Positions 23,401 through 32,189 of a stretch of 32,189 bases of DNA are shown here, piece by piece. Below the pieces are notes generated by a model. It was not told where the DNA came from. It saw only the letters and a program-made list of their open reading frames with translations, and did not search any database. Both the position numbers and the translations under genes were made by a program. This DNA is from Hypsibius dujardini (lineage: Eukaryota > Tardigrada > Eutardigrada > Parachela > Hypsibiidae), in contig LRSR01012766.1 of NCBI GenBank assembly GCA_001579985.1, positions 1-32,189 of the forward strand, in the 5' to 3' direction. Every line of letters starts with the position of its first letter. Positions within the stretch are counted from its first letter, which is position 1.

Positions 23401-26400
23401 AAATATTCTTCCTAGGAACAAATCATTATGGAATGGCAAAGTTCAAGCAATCAGACATGACAAAACCAATGACTCACTTGTAATAAGATGGTCATCACTT
23501 CAAATGCGGAAATTGTTACGTCGTTCAGCTGGATACAGCAGAAACCATTAACTCCTGCAACCCTTCCAGAGGAGCAGATGCTCACTAAGGGTAGTTTAAG
23601 GCCGCTCATTCTAGGGCCAGGGGTGAACAAAGGGGCAAAACGTTTTTTTTTCAATACTGAACCCGAAATTCGGCTTCTTGTCCCTGATCATTTTTAAACT
23701 TGTGGGTTTGGAAGCCTGATTTCTAGGGCACCCCCTGGATTCGAGAACGTGTTCAAGAACATCCGTTTTTCATTCACGTTGGACATTTCTTGAATGCTTT
23801 AAACTCTTATTTGTATTCATCAATAGGAAGCTAACAAGACCTCAAGAAACATCATATTTGAACAAAAAAAAGATTTTTTGAAGTTTTTTTGAAATCCCAA
23901 GAGTCCACTGGAAATCAAACCCCCACACCCTCACAAGTTTCAAAATAATCAGGGGCAAGGGGCCAAAACGTGGATTCAATCTTAAAAAATATGCATTTCG
24001 CTCCTTTGCCCACCCTTGGCCCCACCATGAAGGGTCTTGGTTCCGACCTATAAGGACTATAAACGAGCCTCTGAAATTGGTGTATAATATTGACACATAC
24101 CATTTCTGCATTAGTGAGCGACTTATTGTAGCGGACTTCAGATGTATTGCGTATGCTTTGCAGGAGCCCGCTAAGAGCTGCCCAATTCGGACTGGGATTA
24201 TTCACCAGCATCAGGCTTTGAAAGGCCGAATCTGCAGGCTAAAAATGTTACCAAGTCAAAAGAGTTCCCAAGACTCAAACAATTTTAGGAAGGTTTCAGA
24301 GTGCGTTTTGAAATACCCGATACGACCCATTTCTTGATTGCAGGTCAAGCAAGCCTTCTGTAGGGACCATAGGCGAACGTGGGGCAATGAAGATCTGAAA
24401 GTTAAAATATTGACGTACTTCATATCCTAGGAGACGTTTATTAACCCAGTTGTATACTAACATAATCTCCATCGGTTATTCCAAGACGTTCTGCGTTAAT
24501 CTGTAATATGCAAAAAACTTTGGACATTGGCGTAATTGAACCTAAAACAAAACAAAAATACTTAAAATACCATGTGAAAACTTATTTTTGAAACAAATTT
24601 CTACCAACTCCCATTTCCCTCAAGCCGAAAAAAAAACTTAGAAGGCCAAAAGCTAGAAATTTTTTTGCTCTATAAAAAATCTAACAATCAATTGTGCGTC
24701 CACACGCCAAACTCGCCGATGACCAGAAAAAGCGATATTCCGGATGCTTTTTCTGCTTATATGAAACGCGCTATTTCTTGAACAATTTTCTCAGTGTTTG
24801 TCATTTTAAAATTCAAAAAAGTGTGTTAATTAGCCTTTTTAAACAACCAATTTAAATTGGTAGAAATTCTTTTATTTTTATCAAATAAAAAAAAGAGGAG
24901 AGTTCAAGATGGAATAAGAGGAAGTTCTCGTACCTAAAAATTCTTCAGCACGTTCGCTGCGTGATCCTATTCTTCTCTTAAATCCGCAAGAACCGTTAAA
25001 GTAATATTGTTATCATTAGACTTAATTTTATCTAAGAAGTACATTTTGAGCACTGTATTCGGTGCTTTGTTGAGAATTAATCTAGAAAACATTACCAGAG
25101 GTTCAGCCATTATGACAAATGAAAAAATCCTCCTTCTCAGGAGGGATTGGGAAAACTGGTGGATCATTTTTCTGGCAATGATTCAAGGAAAATGTGATCC
25201 AGGTTATGAATTGGACAATAAATTGTCCAGTTCGTTTACATTTGTGCACCTTTGAAAAACGATGAGAAACTTTGATCTTTTCGATTTTCAATAAGTGGTG
25301 CGGATTCACAGAAACAAAACGTCGATTTGGTGCTCCCCGGAGAAAATGCAAAAAAAAGTAAAAAATTCAAATAAATGCAATTATTTTATGATGAAACAAA
25401 AAGGGAAAAAATACTCTTTCTAACGAGTGGTGAACTAATTTCCCATTATCAGAGGGGACAGAGCAGCATGCCAGTAAAGTATGCCTCATAAAATTAGTTT
25501 CCATGCGGTAAATTTGGTACGTGCATACAAAAAATGCGGGAAATATTTTAAAACACTATTCTTTCGATACTTTTTTGACATTGTAAAATTTGCTAATCAA
25601 AAATAAAAGTTGATGAAGAACGATGGTTGCCATCTTTTTTAAAAAAAGCAACAGGTTCTTGCATTATTTTCAATTCAAATATAATAATGAACATGTTCAG
25701 TTACTAGCTGAATATAAATACACTTTTCCGAATCTCCAGAAGAGTATTATTCTTTTAAAGCAATTCTCAATATACTTACTATGAAGTCGCGTAGTCTTGG
25801 GTTTGTAGGAATAAGAAGTATGATGACTGTTGAGGGAGAAATCAATAAAGTTGTGTCACTCATTCGGCAGTTAAAACATTTTTCATGTATCTTTTTACCT
25901 CGGCTCTGAGTTGCGGCATTGCGTAGAACACTGCTGTAAGCATCTAAATCGCCTTCCTTAACTTTTGGGTTAAAGTACTGAACATTCAAATTGTACTTGT
26001 GGTTCTGGCCACCCAAGACAGTGAGGAACCCTCGACACGCGGTTATGTAATACACTCCCACGTCGGAGACCCTCAGATTTTGATCTTCGCAGATGAGGCT
26101 GATTGTCGTCCAGGAGAACCGATCCAACAGAGACATGATAGCACGGATTAGGGTCACTTGATCGGATGAGGGAAAGGCCACGATGGTGGGATAACGTTGT
26201 GCGTTTGTCAGAGACGGGTCAATCGCAATCCTAGCACGTAAAGAGTACATTTTGCGAAAATATTTAAGAAAGCCTTGCGTAAACCAATTAATTATGAAAT
26301 TGTTTTAAGCACTTACGTTGTGAGAAGAGGCACATTCCATTCTATGAAAAATGATACCAATTACGCCGAGTTACTAGGATTATTCCATGTGTACCACTAA

Positions 26401-29123
26401 TTAATCTCACTAGACCGTTGTCGAGTTTGGGTATTCTTTTCTTGAGACGTTAAAAAAAAACTGATTGGATTGGATTGGACCAGCTAGCAATGGTAAACCG
26501 AACTGAACAAAATGATCAGTAATTAATTTTTTTAGTTTTTATCATTTAACTGAGTAATTATTTTTACTATTAATATTATTAATGTTGTTATATATGTTTA
26601 TAAATTACTGAGGAAATTTGTAAGCTCAACCTTTAGGTATTTAAAATTAACCTGGGAACAAATAAAACAAAATTGAAATTATCCCACTGAAATTAGATCC
26701 GATTAAGCCGTAACTGAAAGGTTTAGATCCCCCGAAAAACTGTACTAAATAGTTTTATTAACCAATTGGTATATCTTTGAAAGATTGGATCTTTTGAAAA
26801 AATTAATTTTATCCATTCCTAATAATTTCTTAATAATAACCATATCTTGTGCCTTAATATTTATTCTGTCAGCCAGAACGTGTAATAAACCCCGAAATAA
26901 TGGGGTTCTTGCCAATAATCTCTAAGGACTGACAATGAGATCACCAGAACCCTGAACTACAGCTTTGCTGAGGTAACTTTGGGTTCTGGTGGGCCGTAGG
27001 GGTAAAACGTGTCAATCAAGCTTTGATTGATTCAGGTCACATTACTGCACATCTGAAGCATTTTTGGCCGTTTTTATTTCTAAGCGCTATCCTCGGCATT
27101 ATATTCCAGTTTCTTCACGATTTCGTTAAGAATATGATTGAATTCATTTGTTATGAACATTTTGTCGCCTTTGACATACAAGCCGCGAAAGGAAGACGCA
27201 GTGCATGGTTCTGTTAACCAATAAATCAATCAACAAATAAAAAAATCAAATGAGTGTCTGTCCCACACGGCCCACCAAAACCCAAACAATGGCTCTTGAA
27301 ATAACCTCAGCACAGCTGTAGATTAAAATTTTAGCCCGACGTACATAGCGCTTGTTCTCTTTTGTGACTTACAAGGGAATATTTACTTGTGTCAGTCTGA
27401 GATCGGCCCCAAATTTTTTTATGGATACGTGCTATCAAACCATAATTTTAAAAAATATGAATGGTCCCCCACAATTCCGTTTGAGATGGAGAAAATCGGA
27501 GAAGATTCCTATTGCTGCAGCTACTTTTATGCTTTCGCAATAACGTTGATTGATTGATTAAACACAGTACAGTACTGTAGCGACGCGATTCTAAGGCGCA
27601 GCTGTAGCCACGCCCCCGGGTTGTTTGCTCACCCTCCACTCCGTCTGAATTGCTCTAAATATTTTATTCCAAGTATTCACCGTTAAAAATTTATCGTTTT
27701 TGTTTAAAATGCTCGAATTTGTTTTACCGAAAACCAAAGAAGTACAATTTTGAAGCACTGGTCTTTGCCTCATGGATTGTCTCACAATCAACTAGACTTT
27801 TCCAGAGCGAAGAAAACTGGAGAGGCTATCTCCGCCGGTGGCTAACGTAAGAGAATTTTTTCTGGTTGATTGATCTCTTGATTGAAAATTTGTGAAGATC
27901 ACTTAGCATGTGGTCAGTTGACAAGTTGCTTGATTGAAAACTGAGACGCATTACTTGGTTAAGTGATTTTGTACGCACACATGAGGCCATTTGTATAGAA
28001 AACGCAGTTTGCGTTGCGCATTAGAATCGCGTCGCTGCAGTAGTGTTCATTAACAAAAATGTATCATCAGCAATCTTTTCCACTCCACAAAACTGCGAAT
28101 AGGACTTTAATTATTCAGTTGATTGTTTGATGATTTTGACAGACTGGTTGTTTGGAATTTCGCAACACCTTGTCGTTTTGGTATACCGTTGTGATTTTAT
28201 CCATTGCGGCTGGTGTATCAATATTTCTACTTTAATTGTTATTGGAACAGATATGAAGATGCCGGTTACTGTTTCTGTGGCCCCGAATTGTTTGTCAAAG
28301 ATTTTCGCATCGACTTTTGTTTGCCTGAACCTTTAAATGGCTAACCGAACAAAATATTTTTCGTAATTCAATCAATCAACGCTATTGCAAATGCATTAAA
28401 GTGGCTGCCGCAATAGGAATCTTCTCCGATTTTCTCCATCCCAAACGGAATTGTGGGGGACCATTCATATTTTCTAAAATCATGGTTTGATAGGATGTAC
28501 CGATAAAAAACGTTGGGCCTGACCTCAGACTGACACAGGTAAATATTTCCTTGTTAGTTATATTTGAACACGGTTTTTAAAAAAAAGAATGCTTTAACAT
28601 AAAGTCTTACCTCTTGCGAAATCTCCTAATGTCATCACTTCATGACTGCATCCTACGGAAAATCAAACGATGTTTAAAAATATATCTTATCACAAAGAAG
28701 AATTTTTGTGTTACATAGCGATTAAAATTAAAAATTAAAAACTTAAAACTGTCAATAAAAAAAGATTAGAAAGCACAAAATATATAATATTGTTTTACCC
28801 GAACTGATGAGAACGTTAAAGTCGAGACGATGCTCATCCAGAATGTTGGATATCTGAACCGCTACAAACGGCATGATCTCCGCCGCTTCCGAGCAGCTAA
28901 ATGCCCCTGGTCTATAAATAGTTTGCCTAGTGACATTTCTCAGGGCATCCGGATAAAGCCCCACCGCTCGGAAAAATGCGACATCATAACCTGGACTTTG
29001 GGCAACGTAACCCAATGCAGGGTTATCCCCGATGATGATTGTAATCACATGAACGGCCTTGGAGAAACTGCTCCTCAGTGCAATCAAAACCAGTAATGCC
29101 TGTAGACCGATTTGTCGGACCAT
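20300..29123 (-). CDS. Receptor gene 3, ANF-receptor type ectodomain with one membrane helix, complete through TM exon
   Basis: Exons: 28799-29123, 28611-28652, 26316-26340, 25899-26230, 25780-25826, 24462-24500, 24317-24394, 24101-24238, 22875-22992, 22685-22743, 22428-22566, 20442-20526. Exon lengths equal those of gene 2 throughout. The start is MVRQIGLQALLVLI with a signal peptide; the membrane helix is LAVSISITLLVTLAIFIAM in exon 12. Read-through past exon 12 stops at 20300, a tail of about 48 residues containing HLKKFCL; the alternative is splicing at the GT at 20441. The gene is longer than gene 2 because intron 2 holds nested foldback elements (26942-28570) and intron 11 holds about 1.4 kb absent from gene 2. 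Exon 5 ends in ATA where genes 1 and 2 have ATG. It is the last copy of the array: homology to the other 5' flanks ends near 29605. Family assignment is by motif order; the ligand is unknown. Confidence 0.72.
20731..22147. other. 1.4-kb block unique to gene 3 intron 11
   Basis: Gene 2 and the orphan copy have introns of about 400-480 bp between exons 12 and 11; here it is 1.9 kb. Homology to gene 2 breaks after TGTATGTTTAAAGC and resumes near TAAATCTAGCGACAT (22160). No terminal repeats, transposase or convincing long frame are seen. It is probably an old insertion, or was deleted from the others. Confidence 0.5.
23600..24060. repeat. Foldback (inverted-repeat) element in gene 3 intron 8
   Basis: Arm 1 is about 23600-23745 (CTTGTCCCTGATCATTTTTA) and arm 2 about 23890-24050 (TCAAAATAATCAGGGGCAAG). 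It is orthologous to 10289-10727. Open frames across it follow the repeat arms and are not treated as genes. Confidence 0.65.
24510..25770. other. Counterpart of the intron 5 block in gene 3
   Basis: Homologous in several segments to 11180-12160, but with frame-breaking differences and a further 100-200 bp (about 25350-25500) not matched in gene 2. No gene is supported. Confidence 0.4.
26942..27321. repeat. Palindromic foldback element in gene 3 intron 2 (distal)
   Basis: The left arm, 26957-27002 (CTACAGCTTTGCTGAGGTAA, TTCTGGTGGGCCGT), pairs with the right arm, about 27261-27321 (ACGGCCCACCAAAACCC, AACCTCAGCACAGCTGTAG). A smaller perfect hairpin lies at its left end: CACCAGAACCC at 26942 with GGGTTCTGGTG at about 26980. 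The weak open frame inside (27023-27217) is not convincing as a gene. Confidence 0.6.
27360..28570. mobile_element. Foldback/MITE-like element with about 200-bp inverted ends, gene 3 intron 2
   Basis: The left arm, about 27360-27562, and right arm, about 28364-28570, are near reverse complements. Shared blocks include GTGTCAGTCTGAG, CTATCAAACCAT, AATGGTCCCCCACAATTCCG, TCGGAGAAGATTCCTATTGC and CGTTGATTGATTGA. The interior is split by a second element (27575-28040). A short frame at 28127-28336 shows no recognised transposase motif, so the element looks non-autonomous. Confidence 0.65.
27575..28040. mobile_element. Smaller terminal-inverted-repeat element nested in the larger one
   Basis: Left terminus CTGTAGCGACGCGATTCTAA (27575) and right terminus TTAGAATCGCGTCGCTGCAG (28021-28040) are inverted copies, with GGCGCAGC / GCGTTGCGCA next to them. 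The interior contains CACCCTCCACTCCGTCTGA and AGCATGTGG-TTGCTTGATTGAA motifs that recur at 29247-29478, which shows a dispersed family. No transposase is seen. Confidence 0.6.
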
Positions 29124-29246
29124 AATTGTTTCGGAAACAGTTTAAAACTGACAAAGAATGAAGGAGAAACGAGATATTTGCAATGATTTCAATTGCTGTA
29201 TTGCTGCTCTCAAATCAGGTAGGACGCAGCTTAATTTAATGTATTG

Positions 29247-29478
29247 TAGCGACGCGCTTATAAGGCCTAGCTGTCGTTACGCCCCGAGCTACTTTCCCGC
29301 TACTCCGTCTGATTAGTTGCGTCAGTGAAGCGTCCTTTGCCGAAGAAAGTGATTAAGATTTGTGAAGATCATTAAGCATGTGGACCGTCGGTAAGTTGCT
29401 TGATTGAAGACTGAGGCGTATTTCAGTGGGTGGTTTTGCATGCACTTGGGGGCATATATACGAAAAACGCAATATGTC
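29247..29478. mobile_element. Truncated second copy of the TGTAGCGACGCG element, upstream of gene 3
   Basis: It begins TAGCGACGCGCTTATAAGGC directly after GTATTG. It continues with blocks shared with 27580-28010 (TACTCCGTCTGA, TTTGTGAAGATCA, TTGCTTGATTGAA, ACGCA). The right inverted terminus is missing. It starts 124 bp upstream of the gene 3 start codon, so it lies in or next to the promoter. Confidence 0.55.
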
Positions 29479-29902
29479 CACTCTCTTTACCCCCCTCCTC
29501 CTCCGCCTCGGCGTTTGAGCCTTAGCACGTTCTCTAGAATCGGCGAACTCGAGATTTGCATTTTGACCCCAAGACAACTAGAATGTGCGTCACAAGGATC
29601 AACGAGAAAATTAATTAGCCTTATGGGATGAACATGTGTTGAGTAACTTGAACAGAGACCCTGCACTGGCGTTATATATGCTGCAAGCTTGTAATGGACC
29701 TAAACTGCAACAACTCCTTTCGGATAAATCGGCGGAGTTGCTTAGAATTGGGACAGAAGCGTGGACTTAGTAGAAACTCTAAATAGCCAGGCCAGCAACA
29801 ATGGTTACAAGGCTATCCTTTGGTTACAGTGGACTCACGAGAAGCACATTACTGATTGGCCATTTAATACATTGATCACTTGGATTGTATTCATTAAAAT
29901 AT

Positions 29903-29961
29903 TAACCCTTGTAACCCTTGTCACCCTTGTAACCCTTGTAACCCTTGTAACCCTTGTAACC
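29903..29961. repeat. 9-bp minisatellite (TAACCCTTG), about 6.5 copies
   Basis: Six full units and a partial one; the third reads TCACCCTTG. It lies in the right flank beyond the gene array. Confidence 0.95.
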
Positions 29962-30461
29962 AATCTTAAGAATAATTACGACTGTTTTACCACGTTAGAA
30001 ACAGTGTTTTAAAAATAGAATCAAATACCATTACAAGGTTGCAGTAAATCTACACGCAAAATACTTTAATTGCTAGATGAACTACATGTTCCACAAAGGC
30101 GCAATGCTGAAAACTTAATACTCCAATTGCCGTCGAATAAGCACAAGATGCCGCAACCGTATAGCTTACAAGATACATTTGTGACATGTGGATACAAGTT
30201 CGCGCACCTTTCGGATTCGAGGACTGGGAGTGCAGTGTTGAGTTTGCAGTCATTAGGAAACCCAACTTGCGATACTCGACTACGAGCGCGGATTTTGTTT
30301 TTGATTTCATATCAAAAGAATGCTGCTGACGGGATTTCTTTATTTACGCATTGGATCACATAAAAACATCCCACATGATTACTACTCTGCCATTAAAGGC
30401 AAACTACCTGACTGACAAATAGCAAGACAAATACACAGACAAAGAGACAGTCAAGCTTAAG

Positions 30462-30491
30462 CAGACAAACAGACAGACAGACAGACAGACA
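30462..30491. repeat. CAGA microsatellite
   Basis: CAGACAAACAGACAGACAGA and continuing CAGA units to 30491, preceded by looser CAGAC/AAGAC units from about 30425. Confidence 0.9.
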
Positions 30492-31429
30492 CTTGCCTTG
30501 CATTTCTGGAATGGCTTCCAAGAAAGCTTTCGTTATGCAGTCAGTCCCAAGTTGTCCTCCGGTTGCACAAAAACAAGTAGACGCATGCAGTTCCAGTTAT
30601 GGCAAGCCGATAGAGTCAATCGGTAAGTCACTAGCAAGCTTAATTAAAAATTTAGGCTACCTTAGCCAAACAACAAATGCAAAAGATAAGGATCAGTATT
30701 TCATTCAGATAATGCCCTGTTAAAAGTACACGAAGCCGTTACCTGAAAGCTTGAGGGAATTGCTACACTGATTTCAAGTCATGATCTGCCACAAGTGTCA
30801 CTGCCATCTAAACGAAATTTGATTTTTTTAACTTATTGATTGTTGAATGATCATGGCGTTTGGAAAGCAAATCCCTCGGAATTCCCTTGTTTATTTTTGT
30901 TTGAAATTTCGACATTATTTTAGGGTAAATCTTGCTCTATCACCCCAACAATTGGTTTTAATCCGGTTTTAATCCGCCAGTGTTTTAGAGGGTCAAAGGT
31001 GACTGCGCTGGCGATACCATTCAATTGAAACTCTTATTGTGGTTACTCTTTATGCTCGTGCAAAAAAAATTTCAAAGTTATGTGGTCCAGTACGTAAAAT
31101 TCGTAACTCGCACATAGAGCTGCTGAATTGGGTAGAACTTGTACAGTTTCGTCCGTTGGCAAAAGTACATGTCGTACCGGTGAGAGGCATCACATCTTCT
31201 ACAGGTCAGATTTGGCTTGAGTATTGGGCGCAAACCGCCATGAAGATCCATGAGCATACCCTAAACTATAAAATGCCCATATAATTTCACTAAGCGAAAG
31301 ATAATAAATTTTGTGTGAAATAAAGCACATATGAACAAAGAAGTTACAAGGCAGTTTCAGTGAAAAGTCCCTGAGTAAAAGGCCCTCTTGAAATCAATCG
31401 ATTCGCAACTGAGCTCAAAGTTAAAATTA

Positions 31430-31608
31430 CCGATTATTACGTACATGTGGGGAGTTTCCTTTCCGATGACGAAGGGCGTACGGTTGACCTTTCCGAGGTC
31501 ATGTTTCATAGACGCATCTATTGCAGCAGGTCTTGACGTTGGGACGTCAACGCTCCAGTCGGTCGTGTCCAGCCCGGTCCAGCCCGTTCCTTTGCCTGAT
31601 GGTCCCAT
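31430..31608 (-). CDS. Possible first coding exon of an unidentified minus-strand gene
   Basis: An ATG at 31608 opens a GC-richer frame (MGPSGKGTGWTGLDTTDWSV..., HDLGKVNRTPFVIGKETP). It reaches a possible donor near 31430 (GTAATTT) and otherwise stays open to 31357. No signal peptide or domain is recognised. It could also be chance openness next to the repeat on its right. No further exon could be placed. Confidence 0.2.
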
Positions 31609-32189
31609 TGTTTGTCCGTCCTTCCGTCAGCTCGTCCAACATCTGACTGTCCGACCATCCGACCGTTCTTCTTTTAGCCGGTGCCTCCATTCAGCCGATC
31701 GTCAATAACTGCAAAAGTGTTTCGTCCCGATATCCATCAATCAATCTCCCATCCGTCCTTCGCCTTTTCATTTGTTCGTTAGACAGTTTCCCCATCCGTC
31801 CTTCTGTTCGTTTCTCCGTCCATTAGTAGCTTACTTGTGCTATTTATCTGCCAAATAATCCGTTCTGCCGTCTTTCAATCTTTCGTGCATCCGTCCGTCT
31901 TCTTGTTTCACTACCTGTCTGTACGTTCGTCTAATCGTATGTGCGCCTCTTTGACCGTCCATTTGTCTTTCCGTTTGCTTGTCAGCCGAGTGTCTCCATC
32001 TGATAGCCTGTTCATCTATCCATCTGTCGACTTGCCCGTCTGTACGTCCACCACTCAGCCCGTCTCTCTGGCCTTAAATCTGCCCTTCGTCTGTCTGTCA
32101 ACCCAATCATCCTCCGTCTGTCCGTTTGTCCAACTGTTCATTCGTTCGTCCGTCCGTCCATTTATCTATTCGCCTATTTGTTCGTGCAT
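31560..32189. repeat. Degenerate pyrimidine-rich tetranucleotide-like repeat (CCGT/TCGT)
   Basis: Units such as CCGT, TCCG, TCGT and CTGT recur to the window end (for example GTTCGTCCGTCCGTCC near 32145). The plus strand is strongly pyrimidine-biased. The array probably continues beyond the window. Confidence 0.75.

Larger units (their letters stand above)
29606..31400. other. Right flank outside the receptor array; weak plus-strand coding traces
   Basis: A plus-strand frame at about 29612-29758 has strongly protein-like content (LSNLNRDPALALYMLQACNG, PKLQQLLSDKSAELLRIGTE). It stops at ACT TAG, while a frame shifted from it stays open at 29761 onward (ETLNSQASNNGYKAILWLQW). That pattern fits a frameshifted relic or two exons. 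At 30493-30628 a frame ends at a good donor (ATCGGTAAGT), with an acceptor near 30653 and a short phase-matched terminal piece to 30723. A frame at 31039-31284 is also open. None is recognised, so no gene is claimed. Confidence 0.3.

Noticed and set aside
26890-28570. CRISPR-like or tRNA-like palindromes in gene 3 intron 2
   Set aside because: The repeats are paired inverted arms rather than evenly spaced direct repeats, and no cloverleaf with conserved tRNA boxes was found.

Overview
This is animal nuclear DNA, roughly 40% GC, with GT-AG introns, many short repeats and no bacterial gene organisation. The main content is three tandem copies, all on the minus strand, of a multi-exon gene for a single-pass membrane receptor. 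Its extracellular part is of the ANF-receptor (natriuretic peptide receptor / receptor guanylate cyclase ectodomain) type. The host looks ecdysozoan. A tardigrade is my best guess, from the style of the ectodomain and from decamers resembling GATGGGTTTT, which I recall with limited certainty as a tardigrade telomere motif. That assignment is inference.

Layout from left to right: gene 1 (exons 8 to 1 at 330-3559; its 3' exons lie off the left edge); a repeat-rich spacer (3560-6420); a broken extra copy of the 3' exons (6740-7868); gene 2 (8456-14972); a second spacer (14973-20060) homologous to the first but carrying its own insertions; gene 3 (20300-29123); and right flank (29124-32189), where homology to the array stops near 29605. 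The flank holds weak open frames, a 9-bp minisatellite, a CAGA microsatellite and a long pyrimidine-rich degenerate repeat.

I reconstructed the exons by hand from splice sites. In every copy where an exon can be seen its length is the same: 325, 42, 25, 332, 47, 39, 78, 138, 118, 59, 139 and 85 nt, and all junction phases match. The product is a signal peptide, about 420 residues of ligand-binding fold, a WRGRNGPPVNRPFCGYTGELC-type segment (given here only as a type) and one membrane helix, about 475 residues in all. I find no kinase-homology or cyclase domain in either spacer, so these look like short-tailed receptors, comparable in layout to the natriuretic clearance receptor, or like receptors that have lost their catalytic half.

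The array is a good record of local genome change. It shows a 1.4-1.5 kb tandem duplication whose junction carries a 4-bp microhomology inside exon 10, a microhomology deletion in gene 1 intron 5, several foldback (inverted-repeat) elements in introns, a probable solo LTR, and two different insertions at nearly the same point just upstream of the start codons of genes 2 and 3.
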